Source: Streptomyces sp. CB02261
GTDB taxonomy: Bacteria > Actinomycetota > Actinomycetes > Streptomycetales > Streptomycetaceae
Length of the DNA: 64,000 bases
Direction of reading: 5' to 3'
Assembly (NCBI RefSeq): GCF_001905665.1
Contig: NZ_LIVX01000010.1
Coordinates: forward strand, 217,953 to 281,952
In this document: in pieces, positions 1-8,708 of the stretch
Layout of the letters: each line of letters begins with the position of its first letter
How positions within the stretch are numbered: the first letter of the stretch is position 1
Made by a program: the position numbers and the translations under genes
The notes under the pieces: generated by a model
The model's input: only the letters and a program-made list of their open reading frames with translations
Databases searched by the model: none
What the model was told of the DNA's origin: nothing

Positions 1-30
1 AGGCGGTGGTGCCGAGCGGCACCACCGCCT
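1..30. terminator. Hairpin terminator of an upstream gene
   Basis: The first 30 bases form a perfect 13-bp inverted repeat around a 4-nt loop (gagc). No T-run follows, which is usual for Streptomyces terminators. It probably ends a gene lying to the left of the window. Confidence 0.55.
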
Positions 31-152
31 CGCGTGTGCAGGGCCGGCGACACGGCCCGCGAGGCCACCCTTCGACCCGAGGAGTGACTCCCTCCAGCAA
101 TGGACGGATCGTCCGGTAGTACCCGCGCCGCCCTCTTCACGGAGGCGGCGGC

Positions 153-1643
153 ATGATCGTCTCCCTTCTGCTGCTCGTCGCGGCCTTCGTCCTCATCCTC
201 GCCAACGGCTTCTTCGTGGCCGCCGAGTTCGGCCTCGTCACCGTCGAACGCGCCGAGGCCGAGCGCGCCGCGGCCGCCGGCGACCGGCGTGCCCGCACCG
301 TCGTCGCCGCCCTGCGCGAGCTGTCCTTCCAGCTCTCCGGCACCCAACTGGGCATCACGCTCACCTCCCTCGTCGTCGGCATGCTCGCCGAGCCCGCGCT
401 CGCCGGACTGCTGCACGGCCCGCTCACCGCGACCGGACTGCCCGCAGGGGCCGTCTCCGGGATCGCGGTGGTGATCGGGATGCTGCTCGCCTCCGCCGTC
501 CAGATGGTGGTCGGGGAACTCGTACCGAAGAACTGGGCGGTGTCACGGCCGCTCCAGGTGGCCCGTTTCGTGGCCACCCCGCAGCGCTGTTTCTCCGCCG
601 TCTTCCGGCCGGTGATCTCCCTCCTGAACAGGGTCGCCAACCGGCTGGTGCGGCTCCTGGGCGTCGAGCCCACCGAGGAGCTGGACTCGGTCCGCACCCC
701 CGGCGAGCTGGTCTCGCTCGCCCGGCACTCGGCCCTGGCCGGCGCCCTCGAACAGGACACCGCCGACCTCTTCGTACGGACGCTGTCCCTCGGCGGGCTC
801 ACCGCCGAGCAGGTCATGACCCCGCGCGTGAAGGTCAGCGCCCTCCAGTGGGACGCCACCGCGGCCGACGTCCTCAACCTCACCCGGGCCACCGGCCTCT
901 CGCGCTTCCCGGTCTACCGGGACCGCATCGACGAGATCGTCGGCATGGTCCACCTCAAGGACGCGCTCGCCGTCGCCCCGCACGCCCGGCTGCGCACCCC
1001 CGTCGGCCGGATCGCGGTCCCGCCGCTCCTCGTGCCCGAGTCGCTGCCCGCCCAGACCCTCCTGGAACGGCTGCGGCGCGAGCAGCCGATCGCGGTGGTG
1101 GTCGACGAGTACGGCGGTACGGCCGGGGTCGTCACCCTGGAGGACATCGTCGAGGAGCTCGTCGGCGAGGTCCGCGACGAGCACGACACCGTGAGCGACG
1201 GGCGGCCGGAACTGGCCGCCGCCCCCGCCGAGGACGGCCGGCCCGCCTGGGACGCCGACGGCTCCTGCCGGGTCCACACCCTGCGCCGGATAGGCCTCGA
1301 CGTGCCCGACGGGCCGTACGAGACCGTCGCCGGGCTCGTCGCCGATCTCCTCGGGCGCATCCCCGCCCCGGGCGACCGCGCCGAACTCCCCGGCTGGCGT
1401 CTCTCGGTGCACCAGGTCGACCGCTACCGCGCCGAGCGCGTACGCCTCGTACGGACGGACCCGGCGACGGAACGGGCCATGGGCCTGGCGCGGGACGCGG
1501 ACCTGGCCACGGCGACGGCCACGGGACCGGGCTCGGGTTCGGGCACGGACCTGGCCACGGACACGAACCCGGACGCGGACCTGGCCACGGGCCCGGTGGC
1601 CGTTCCCGCGCCCGCCCCGCTGGTCGCGGAGGGCGTCCGATGA
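153..1643 (+). CDS. CNNM/CBS-domain membrane protein (HlyC/CorC family)
   Basis: A 496-aa integral membrane protein of the HlyC/CorC (CNNM) family, thought to work in divalent cation efflux or homeostasis at the cytoplasmic membrane. The N-terminal DUF21/CNNM domain (about residues 1-180) begins with a hydrophobic helix followed by the family motif ANGFFVAAEFGLV. A CBS pair follows (about 200-340, with VMTPR and VVVDEYGGTAGVVTLEDI), then a CorC_HlyC domain (about 365-430). The last ~50 residues are a low-complexity Ala/Thr/Gly/Asp tail encoded by imperfect repeats of a gacctggccacgg motif. A GGAGG ribosome binding site lies 8 nt before the ATG. The stop overlaps the next start by 4 nt, so the two paralogues are translationally coupled. 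Confidence 0.9.
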   Translation: MIVSLLLLVAAFVLILANGFFVAAEFGLVTVERAEAERAAAAGDRRARTVVAALRELSFQLSGTQLGITLTSLVVGMLAEPALAGLLHGPLTATGLPAGAVSGIAVVIGMLLASAVQMVVGELVPKNWAVSRPLQVARFVATPQRCFSAVFRPVISLLNRVANRLVRLLGVEPTEELDSVRTPGELVSLARHSALAGALEQDTADLFVRTLSLGGLTAEQVMTPRVKVSALQWDATAADVLNLTRATGLSRFPVYRDRIDEIVGMVHLKDALAVAPHARLRTPVGRIAVPPLLVPESLPAQTLLERLRREQPIAVVVDEYGGTAGVVTLEDIVEELVGEVRDEHDTVSDGRPELAAAPAEDGRPAWDADGSCRVHTLRRIGLDVPDGPYETVAGLVADLLGRIPAPGDRAELPGWRLSVHQVDRYRAERVRLVRTDPATERAMGLARDADLATATATGPGSGSGTDLATDTNPDADLATGPVAVPAPAPLVAEGVR

Positions 1644-2734
1644 GCACCCTTCCGCTTCTCTTCGCCGTCCTCCTGGTCCTCGCCAACGGCTTCTTCGTCG
1701 GAGCCGAGTTCGCCCTCGTCTCCGTCCGCCGCAGCCAGATCGAGCCGCTCGGCGGTGCCCGGGCCAAGCAGGTCCTGCACGGTCTGGAGAACCTGCCGCA
1801 GATGATGGCGGCCGCCCAGTTCGGCATCACGGTCTGCTCCCTGACGCTCGGCGCCGTCGCCGAGCCGACCGTCGCCCGTCTCCTCGAACCCGTCTTCCAC
1901 GCGGTCGGCGTCCCCGAGGGGCTCATCCATCCGCTCGGTTACGTCATCGCCCTCGCCGCGGTCGTCTTCCTCCACCTCGTGATCGGCGAGATGGTCCCGA
2001 AGAACCTGGCGATGGCCGCACCCGAGCGGACCGCCCTCTGGCTGGCCCCGGCCCTGGTCGGCTTCGCCCGGCTCTGCCGCCCGGTGACGGTCGCGCTCGG
2101 CGCCTGCGCCCGGCTCGTCCTGCGGGCGTTCAAGGTCGAGCCGAAGGACGAGGTGGAGGCGGTCTTCACCCGAGCCCAGCTGGGCCGGCTCGTCGAGGAC
2201 GCAGGACAGGCCGGACTGCTCGACCCGGCTGAGCAGGAGCGTCTCGAGGACGCGCTCGAACTGGGCACGCGCCCGGTGACGGACGTCCTCATCGCCCCCG
2301 CCTCCCTGATCACGGTCCCGCCGACGGTCACGCCGCGCGAGATCGAGGAGCTGACCGTGCGCACGGGGTACTCGCGCTTCCCGGTCCGCGCCGAGGCGGG
2401 CGCCGCCTTCATGGGCTTCGTACACGTGAAGGACGTCCTGGACCTGGAGGAACGGGAGCGGGCGGTGCCTCAACGGCTGTGGCGGCCCATGGCGACGCTC
2501 CGCGCCGAGCTGCCCCTCGACGACGCCCTCACCGTGATGCGCCGTGCCGCGACCCATCTGGCGCAGGTCGCGGACGGCTCGGGCCGGGTGCTCGGTCTCG
2601 TCGCCCTGGAGGACGTCCTGGAGATGCTGGTGGGCGAGGTCCGCGACCCCGCCCACCGGGACCGCTCGACGACACCCGCCCAGCAGCCCGGGACCGTCCA
2701 GGGAGCGTCCGGCCTGATCGCGACGACGCCCTGA
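1640..2734 (+). CDS. CNNM/CBS-domain membrane protein, second paralogue
   Basis: A 364-aa paralogue of the preceding gene, starting at an ATG that overlaps the previous stop (ATGA). It has the same CNNM start (ANGFFVGAEFALVSV), hydrophobic segments to about residue 140, and a CBS pair ending in LGLVALEDVLEMLVGEV. It stops shortly after the CBS domains and lacks the CorC_HlyC domain carried by its neighbour. Pairs of one full-length and one short CNNM protein in tandem are common in actinobacteria, and the two may act as a hetero-oligomer (inference). Confidence 0.9.
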   Translation: MSTLPLLFAVLLVLANGFFVGAEFALVSVRRSQIEPLGGARAKQVLHGLENLPQMMAAAQFGITVCSLTLGAVAEPTVARLLEPVFHAVGVPEGLIHPLGYVIALAAVVFLHLVIGEMVPKNLAMAAPERTALWLAPALVGFARLCRPVTVALGACARLVLRAFKVEPKDEVEAVFTRAQLGRLVEDAGQAGLLDPAEQERLEDALELGTRPVTDVLIAPASLITVPPTVTPREIEELTVRTGYSRFPVRAEAGAAFMGFVHVKDVLDLEERERAVPQRLWRPMATLRAELPLDDALTVMRRAATHLAQVADGSGRVLGLVALEDVLEMLVGEVRDPAHRDRSTTPAQQPGTVQGASGLIATTP

Positions 2735-2764
2735 CCGGTCGGGCGCCGGGCTCGCCACACCCCC

Positions 2765-4684
2765 CTAGTACCCCGGCGGCTCCTGCTGCGGGCCGCGGTC
2801 GACCGGACCGCGGCCCGACAGGACCTCGCCGTACGCCTGCATGAGGTCGGCGAGCCGGAGGGTGGCGAGGTCCTCCCGGGTCGGGGTGCTGGGGTATCCG
2901 GAGAGCCGCAGGTCCCGGTACGCGCAGGACTTCTCGTACAGGGTGCGCAGGAAGCGCCCGTTGCCCAGCTCGTCGATCCAGCCCTGCTCGACGACGTGCC
3001 CGCTGATCGAGCGCAGTTCCTCGCGGGCCTCCTCGTCCCAGCCGTCGCCGTTGGCCGCCGCGAGCACCTCGCCGATCGCGGTCAGCTCCAGCGGCCGGTA
3101 CGAGGGGAAGTCGACCCGGGTGGTGAACCGGGAGGACAGCCCGGGGTTGGTGCTGAGCAGCCGGTCCATGCCCTCGGGGTAGCCGGCCAGGATGACCACG
3201 AGGTGGTCGCGGTTGTCCTCGGCCCGCTTGAGGAGGACCTGGAGGGCCTCGTCCCCGTAGGCGTCGCCTTTGCTGTAGCCGGTGTTGGAGAGCGCGTACG
3301 CCTCGTCCACGAAGAGCACCCCGCCGACCGCCGAGTCGATCAGCTCGTTGGCCTTGACCGCCGTCTGCCCGAGGAACTCGCCGACCAGATCCGCCCGCTG
3401 GGCCTCCACCAGATGGTCCCCGCCGAGCAGCCCGAGGGCGTAGAAGACCCGGCCCAGGATGCGGGCCACGGTGGTCTTGCCGGTGCCCGAGGGCCCGGAG
3501 AAGACGAAGTGCCGCTTGGGCGGCTGGACCGGCAGGCCCTGTCCCGCGCGCAGCCGGGCCATCTCCAGCTGCGCCGACAACGCCTTGACCTGGCGTTTCA
3601 CCGGCTCCATGCCGACCATGCCCTCCAGCTCCGCGAGCGCCTCCGCGAGCAGCGCCGGATCCGTGGGGCCTTCGGGGAAGCGCGGTGGTACCGGCTGGGA
3701 GGGCAGGGAGGCCTTCTGGCGTACGGTGTCCGGCGGCGCGGCCGGTGCCACCGGCGGTACGGGCTCGGGCGCGAGCAGCAGCCCGTCGCCCAGCTGCCCG
3801 GCATCCGGGTCGGCGCCCGGCGCGGCGTCCCCGGCGTCCTGCACGACGCCCCCGCCGACGCTGCCCAGGGCGACCGTCGCGAGGCCCGCCGGGTCGTCCA
3901 CTCCGTCGTACCCCTCGAAGCCGTCGTACTCGGTGATCGCGGCGAGCCGCGCGGCGGTGTCCATGAACGTCGGGTCGATCCGGTGCACGGCCCGGTACAG
4001 CGGCAGGGCGGCGGCGCTGCGCCCGGTGCCCTCGTGGGCGCGGGCGAGCCAGTACCGCAGCTCCTTGCGCTGGGGCTGCTCGCTGCGGCACCGCATCAGG
4101 GAGGCCGAGAGGAGCGGTTCGGCCTGGCCGTACATCTCCAACCGGACCCGGGCCATGCCGCCGAAGAGACCGGCCTCGATGCCGAGGAGCGGGTCGTCGA
4201 CGAGGGTCTCGGTGTGCCGGACGAGCTGGTCCCAGTCCTTGACGAGATAGGCGCGGCAGGCGTGCAGGAAACGCACCTGGGGGTCGGTGTCGACCGGGGG
4301 GAGTCCCGCGAGGGCCCGGTCGAGCTCCGGCACGTGACGTCCGTCGAGCCAGTGGGAGGCGTGCGCGAGCAGCAGGTCGCGCGGGCTCTCCAGGACGGGC
4401 TGGACCCACCAGCCGAGCCAGTACCAGGAGTTGAGGGTGCGCCGGTACCGGGCCCGCTGCTCGCCGAAGCGGTCGCGGTTGCGGTACATGCGCAGCAGAG
4501 CGGTCGTGGTGTCGACCCGGAGCGCGTGCAGCCCGAGCCAGGCGTCCGCCATGCCGGGGTCCATCCGTACCGCCGTCCGGAACTCGTCCTCCGCCTGCGG
4601 ATAGGCGCCCATCGTGTAGGCGTCGACTCCGCGCAGCCAGGCGAGCTCGGCCGGGGCCTGCGCGCCCTGCGTGCCGATGTCCAT
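2765..4684 (-). CDS. TPR-AAA+ ATPase, EccA/CbbX-like
   Basis: A 639-aa cytoplasmic ATPase. Residues ~1-230 are TPR-like helical repeats. A Pro-rich linker follows (~260-340), then a C-terminal AAA+ module of the CbbX/SpoVK/EccA type with Walker A GPSGTGKT, Walker B GVLFVDEAYAL and a sensor region LVVILAGYPEGMD. The architecture is that of EccA chaperone ATPases of type VII (ESX) secretion. No other ESX gene is visible here, so the client is unknown. I chose the internal ATG because GGGGGA lies just upstream and the 15 residues before it look non-coding. Convergent with the CNNM pair. Confidence 0.85.
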   Translation of the reverse strand: MDIGTQGAQAPAELAWLRGVDAYTMGAYPQAEDEFRTAVRMDPGMADAWLGLHALRVDTTTALLRMYRNRDRFGEQRARYRRTLNSWYWLGWWVQPVLESPRDLLLAHASHWLDGRHVPELDRALAGLPPVDTDPQVRFLHACRAYLVKDWDQLVRHTETLVDDPLLGIEAGLFGGMARVRLEMYGQAEPLLSASLMRCRSEQPQRKELRYWLARAHEGTGRSAAALPLYRAVHRIDPTFMDTAARLAAITEYDGFEGYDGVDDPAGLATVALGSVGGGVVQDAGDAAPGADPDAGQLGDGLLLAPEPVPPVAPAAPPDTVRQKASLPSQPVPPRFPEGPTDPALLAEALAELEGMVGMEPVKRQVKALSAQLEMARLRAGQGLPVQPPKRHFVFSGPSGTGKTTVARILGRVFYALGLLGGDHLVEAQRADLVGEFLGQTAVKANELIDSAVGGVLFVDEAYALSNTGYSKGDAYGDEALQVLLKRAEDNRDHLVVILAGYPEGMDRLLSTNPGLSSRFTTRVDFPSYRPLELTAIGEVLAAANGDGWDEEAREELRSISGHVVEQGWIDELGNGRFLRTLYEKSCAYRDLRLSGYPSTPTREDLATLRLADLMQAYGEVLSGRGPVDRGPQQEPPGY

Positions 4685-4737
4685 CGGGTCCCCCACAACC
4701 GTCTTCGCATGGACGGGATTTGACCGCACCTGGGGGC

Positions 4738-4767
4738 ATCGTACCTGCGCAGGGGGTGCGCGCTTAA
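4738..4767 (-). promoter_or_regulatory. Candidate promoter of the AAA+ ATPase gene
   Basis: Reading leftward there is TTAAGC (4767-4762), 18 nt, then TACGAT (4743-4738). The likely transcription start is ~45 nt before the ATG at 4684. Spacing and a TAnnnT -10 fit HrdB-type promoters. Confidence 0.35.
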
Positions 4768-4852
4768 GGAGAAGCGCATGATCCGGAAGCGGTGACCCTG
4801 GGTGAGCGATACGGGTCGCTGGGGCACTCCGAGGGACCTTTCGGGGGCAGAA

Positions 4853-4890
4853 CGAAGCCCCCGATCACGGGGGAACAACCGGGGGCTTCG
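4853..4890 (-). terminator. Hairpin terminator after the uridine-kinase-like gene
   Basis: An 11-bp perfect inverted repeat (4853-4863 with 4880-4890) with a 16-nt loop. It lies ~100 nt downstream of the kinase stop and before the ATPase promoter. The rest of the 309-nt gap at 4685-4993 holds only that promoter and short hairpins. Confidence 0.55.
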
Positions 4891-4993
4891 TGTCTGCGGC
4901 GGCTCCGAAAAGCCGCACATTCAGAACGTAAGACCTTTACGCCCCTTGGGTCAAGCGGAGTTCAGGCACTTGCGAAAGCGGACTTTCGCCCCC

Positions 4994-5623
4994 TCAGTTC
5001 ACGGACATGAAGCCGTCACGGTGCGTGATGATCTGGTCCGCGCCCGCTGTCACTCCGGGCCCGGGAAGCCAGTCGTACCCCGCCGGGCCCTCCCGTACCA
5101 GGGTGTCCGCGAAGGGCCGGGAGGGGTCCTCGGTGAAATGGCGAGTCTCCGCCACGGTCCAGCCGTCCCAGAAGTCCGCCTGCTCCGGACCGTCCCGGCG
5201 CCGCCCCCGCGCCCAGGACTCCTCGGGGCCGCGCTCCATCCACAGCAGCCACGTCAGGAACGGCCGCACCGCCCGCCGGCCGGCGCCGACGCCCTCGACG
5301 AGCACGACGGGGGCCGGGGCGAGCGGGCGCGCCTCCCCGAAGCCCCGCAGGCGCCAGTCGTACGCGCGGTAGGCCGCCGTCTCCCCTCGCGCCAGGGGTT
5401 CGAGGACCTGCGCGCGCAGCCGGCCGGCCCACGCGAACAGCTCCTCGTGCGTGGCGAGGTCATCGAGGTGGAGGACGGGGGCGTCGCCGAGGGCTGCGGA
5501 GAGGCGGGCGGCGAGGGTCGACTTGCCGGAGCCCGCGTGCCCGTCGACCCCGACCAGTCGGACCGGTCCGCAGGAGGGCGGGAGCCGGAGCAGCGCCTGC
5601 GCGGCGCGGTCGAGGTCGTTCAT
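4994..5623 (-). CDS. Uridine-kinase-like P-loop protein
   Basis: A 209-aa soluble protein with an N-terminal P-loop (GVDGHAGSGKSTLA, ~residues 25-38), an LHLDD segment typical of uridine/phosphoribulokinase-like kinases, and PVVLVEGVGA as a Walker-B-like strand. Actinobacterial homologues are usually annotated 'uridine kinase', but the family is divergent and the phosphate acceptor is not established. The chosen ATG starts MNDLDRAA; longer readings run into the divergent promoter region. Confidence 0.75.
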   Translation of the reverse strand: MNDLDRAAQALLRLPPSCGPVRLVGVDGHAGSGKSTLAARLSAALGDAPVLHLDDLATHEELFAWAGRLRAQVLEPLARGETAAYRAYDWRLRGFGEARPLAPAPVVLVEGVGAGRRAVRPFLTWLLWMERGPEESWARGRRRDGPEQADFWDGWTVAETRHFTEDPSRPFADTLVREGPAGYDWLPGPGVTAGADQIITHRDGFMSVN

Positions 5624-5677
5624 GGAGCCCAGGGTAGGGGAGGGGGGACCGTCGCAGGTCAGGAAGGTATCGCCGTC

Positions 5678-5693
5678 AGTGGTCGAGACCAAT
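5678..5693. promoter_or_regulatory. DasR-like operator (dre)
   Basis: AGTGGTCGAGACCAAT matches the DasR-responsive element consensus (AGTGGTCTAGACCACT) at 14 of 16 positions, including both TGGTC/GACCA half sites. It overlaps a second palindrome, ACCAATATTGGT (5688-5699). It lies in the divergent region between the kinase-like gene and the secreted peptidase, 157 nt from the peptidase ATG. DasR is the GlcNAc-responsive GntR regulator of streptomycetes. Confidence 0.5.
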
Positions 5694-5849
5694 ATTGGTG
5701 CGGCGACGCGTGGCGAAGTGCTGGCGGAGCCCCGCCACGAGCCGCGATAGTGGCCTCGCGCGGCCCGGTCCGTACGACGACTCGTACGCCCACGGCTCGT
5801 ACGCCCCGAGGTCCGTACGCCCACCGTTCTCGACTGGGGGTCACCGTCC

Positions 5850-7220
5850 ATGACCAGCTCCACCCCACGCAGAACCGTCCTCGCCGCGGCACTGGCGGCG
5901 GCGGGAACAGCCGCCACCGCGGCGCCCGCGGCGGCCGCGACCGCCGCCGTCCCCGACCCGTCCGCCGCCCCGGGCCGGGCCCCCGAGCCCGGCCTCGTCG
6001 ACAACCGCTTCTGGTCCTCGTACACGGACTGGAGGTGCGGCAGCGCCGCCGGGGCCAGGGCGGTCGCCGGGCTCCGGCCCGGCCTCGTCCTCGACTCCCC
6101 GGCCGGACGGACCGACTACACCGACCCGCACACCGGCCGGACCTCCGCCTGGGAGTACGCGAGCTGGACCTCGCCCGTCCACACCCCGACCGTGCCCGCC
6201 ACCGAGGTCATCGCCTCCTGGAACGCCCACACCCCGCCCGGCACCTGGATCCAGGTCGAGCTGTCCGGCACCTACTCCGACACCACCGCCACCCCCTGGT
6301 ACGTCCTGGGCCGGTGGGCCTCCGGCGACGGCGACATCCTGCGCACCTCGGTGGACGACCAGACCGACGGCCGCAGCACCGTCTGGACCGACACCTTCGC
6401 GATCGACGACGCGGCGAGCGGACTGCGGCTGGCCTCGTACCGGCTGCGCCTGACGCTGTACCGCACCCCGGGAAGCGGCCTCACCCCCACGGTCTGGCGG
6501 CTGGGGGCGATGGCCTCGGACATCCCGGACCGCTTCACGGTCCCGGCCACCGCGCCGGGCCCCGCCCACGAGCTGGCCGTGCCGCGCTACTCGCAGAACA
6601 CCCACGTCGGGCAGTACCCGGAGTACGACAACGGCGGCGAGGCCTGGTGCAGCCCCACCTCCTCCCAGATGATCGTCGAGTACTGGGGCCGCGGACCGTC
6701 GGCGGAGGAACTGGCCTGGGTGAACCCGGCCTTCGACGACCCCCAGGTCTGTCACGCGGCCCGCTTCACCTACGACCACCAGTACCAGGGCTGCGGCAAC
6801 TGGCCCTTCAGCGCCGCCTACGCGGCCACCTACCCGGACCTGACCGCCGTGGTCACCCGACTGCGCTCGCTCACCGAACTGGAGAGCCTGGTCCGCGTCG
6901 GCATCCCGGCCATAACGTCCCAGTCCTTCCTCAAGGAGGAGCTGACCGGCGCCGGTTACGGCACGGCGGGCCACCTCATGACCGTCATCGGGTTCACGCC
7001 GGAAGGCGACGTCATCGCCAACGACCCCGCCTCACCCGACAACGAGGCCGTCCGCCGGGTCTACGACCGCCGCGAGTGGGAGAACATCTGGCTCCGCACG
7101 AAGCGGTACGACGCGAACGGCAAGGTCAGAGGCGGTACGGGGGGTGTCTGCTACCTCTACTGGCCCGCCAGGCCGACATCCGGTCAGCGGGGCGTGCTGC
7201 GGTCGCTCGGCCTGGCGTGA
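5850..7220 (+). CDS. Secreted C39-like cysteine peptidase
   Basis: A 456-aa exported protein. The N-terminus has a positively charged start, an Ala-rich hydrophobic stretch and an AxA-type cleavage region (about residues 28-35). Residues ~40-230 form a beta-rich domain of unknown role. The C-terminal domain (~240-430) resembles the peptidase C39-like fold, with a candidate Cys267 in EAWCSPTSSQ, His375 in GHLMTV and Asp392 in ANDPAS. Substrate unknown. The upstream dre-like site suggests control by DasR and so a possible role in degrading protein during mycelial turnover (inference). Confidence 0.85.
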   Translation: MTSSTPRRTVLAAALAAAGTAATAAPAAAATAAVPDPSAAPGRAPEPGLVDNRFWSSYTDWRCGSAAGARAVAGLRPGLVLDSPAGRTDYTDPHTGRTSAWEYASWTSPVHTPTVPATEVIASWNAHTPPGTWIQVELSGTYSDTTATPWYVLGRWASGDGDILRTSVDDQTDGRSTVWTDTFAIDDAASGLRLASYRLRLTLYRTPGSGLTPTVWRLGAMASDIPDRFTVPATAPGPAHELAVPRYSQNTHVGQYPEYDNGGEAWCSPTSSQMIVEYWGRGPSAEELAWVNPAFDDPQVCHAARFTYDHQYQGCGNWPFSAAYAATYPDLTAVVTRLRSLTELESLVRVGIPAITSQSFLKEELTGAGYGTAGHLMTVIGFTPEGDVIANDPASPDNEAVRRVYDRREWENIWLRTKRYDANGKVRGGTGGVCYLYWPARPTSGQRGVLRSLGLA

Positions 7221-7388
7221 GCGGGTGGAAGGGCCCGCGGCCGCCGTGCCGCCCGGGTGAGCCGTCACCGGCGCCGCGCGCCGACGCGTGCGAGCGGGAG
7301 CTTCGGTGGCGGCCGGCGGACGTTAACACTGGGCGTCAAGGTGCCATCGGGGCAGGAGAGTTGCCCGGGCGCTGCGATACTTGAGACC

Positions 7389-8171
7389 GTGACCGACATC
7401 GAATCGCGCATCGACACCTCCCGGCCGCACACCGCCCGGATATGGAACTACTGGACCGGCGGCAAGGACAACTACCCGGTCGACCGGGAGGCCGGCGACC
7501 AGATCCGCCGGCTGCACCCCGGGATCGGGGACTACGCGAAGGCGGACCGGCTGTTCCTCGGCCGGGCGGTGCGGTTCCTGGCGGAGCAGCAGGGCATCCG
7601 GCAGTTCCTGGACATCGGGACGGGGCTGCCGAGCGCCGACAACACGCACGAGGTCGCCCAGCGCGTCGCCCCCGACGCGCGGGTCGTGTACGTGGACAAC
7701 GACCCGCTCGTCCTCGCGCACGCCCGTGCCCTGCTGGTCGGGACGCCCGAGGGCCGCACCGACTACCTGGACGCCGACCTGCGGGACGTCGACTCGATCC
7801 TGACCGCCGCCGCGAAGACGCTCGACCTCTCGCAGCCGGTCGCCCTGATGCTCCTCGGGGTCGTCATCTTCGTCGAGGACGACGAGGAGTCGTACGCGAT
7901 CGTCCGCCGGCTCATGGACGCGCTCGCCCCCGGCAGCTACCTCGTCCTGTCCCACACGGTCACGCACCCCGACATGCCGGACGTCGACGCGGCGGTGGCG
8001 TTCTGGAACGAGCACGGCACCCCGAAGCTCACCCAGCGGACCCCGGCCGCCGTCGAGCGGTACTTCGACGGCCTGGAGCTCCTCGAACCCGGCGTGGTGT
8101 CCTGCTCCGCCTGGCGGCCGCGGACGCCGACGCCGGACGTGGCGATGTACGCGGGCGTCGGCCGCAAGTGA
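7389..8171 (+). CDS. SAM-dependent methyltransferase, DUF574 family
   Basis: A 260-aa protein of the DUF574/Methyltransf_19 family, which is expanded in streptomycetes. Its hallmarks are here: TARIWNYWTGGKDNYPVDREAGD near the N-terminus, the SAM-binding strand FLDIGTGLPSADNTHEVAQ, VVYVDNDPLVLAHARALL, and PVALMLLGVVIFVEDD. The GTG at 7389 (VTDIESRIDTSRPHTAR) fits the family length; there is no strong ribosome binding site. Substrate unknown. Confidence 0.85.
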   Translation: MTDIESRIDTSRPHTARIWNYWTGGKDNYPVDREAGDQIRRLHPGIGDYAKADRLFLGRAVRFLAEQQGIRQFLDIGTGLPSADNTHEVAQRVAPDARVVYVDNDPLVLAHARALLVGTPEGRTDYLDADLRDVDSILTAAAKTLDLSQPVALMLLGVVIFVEDDEESYAIVRRLMDALAPGSYLVLSHTVTHPDMPDVDAAVAFWNEHGTPKLTQRTPAAVERYFDGLELLEPGVVSCSAWRPRTPTPDVAMYAGVGRK

Positions 8172-8253
8172 CGGCGGGCGCGGTGGTCCGGCGACGCACG
8201 CCAGGGGGCGCGTCGGTCGGTTCCGCCGGCTCCGCACCACGCCGTTCGAACGT

Positions 8254-8297
8254 GGTCTCCGGCACAGACGGGCTGCTCCGTCCGCGTCCCGGAGACC
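8254..8297 (+). terminator. Hairpin downstream of the DUF574 gene
   Basis: A 9-bp inverted repeat (8254-8262 with 8289-8297) encloses a smaller gacgg/ccgtc hairpin. It sits ~80 nt after the methyltransferase stop. Confidence 0.35.
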
Positions 8298-8417
8298 CTG
8301 CGCCCCTGCGGCGCACGGCCGGCGCGGCACCCGGCGTCGACGGACGCGGTCGCGCCGCCCCGGGGACGTGACCGACGTCCTACCCCGGCGCCGCCCCCGT
8401 ACCGCAAGGTGGTCGCC

Positions 8418-8567
8418 ATGACCTCCACCACGTACACCCGTCTCCTGTTCCGCGCCCGGACGGGCGGCCCGAAGGACGACCAGGGTCCCAAGGTCCTGGA
8501 ACACGTCCTCGGCTGGACCCTTGTCGTCCTCCTCGCCGTGCTCGTCACCCGGGCCGGCCTCATGTGA
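8418..8567 (+). CDS. Small single-pass membrane protein (49 aa)
   Basis: An ATG preceded by AAGGTGG opens a 49-codon frame with a basic, polar N-terminal half (MTSTTYTRLLFRARTGG...) and one hydrophobic helix near the C-terminus (LGWTLVVLLAVLVTRAGLM). Third codon positions are almost all G/C and the stop is a single TGA. I do not recognise the family. The lone helix and lack of a signal cleavage site suggest an inner-membrane peptide. Confidence 0.55.
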   Translation: MTSTTYTRLLFRARTGGPKDDQGPKVLEHVLGWTLVVLLAVLVTRAGLM

Positions 8568-8708
8568 ACCGGGGGCCGCGGCCCGTAGCCCCCGCGGGCG
8601 TCCGTGTGACCCGTCGGCGCCCCGCGTGATGCCCGCGCCCCGAACGGGCATACTCCCCGCGATCCCGCGCGCGGCACGCCCGCGCCCGGCAGGGAGGAGT
8701 GCCCCGCC

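Noticed and set aside
2765..4684. Part of an ESX/type VII secretion locus
   Set aside because: The ATPase is EccA-like but no eccB-E, esxA/B or mycP gene is in the window.
4741..4890. Riboswitch upstream of the AAA+ ATPase gene
   Set aside because: The G-rich hairpins are better explained as the terminator of the uridine-kinase-like gene plus a promoter; no known aptamer core was recognised.
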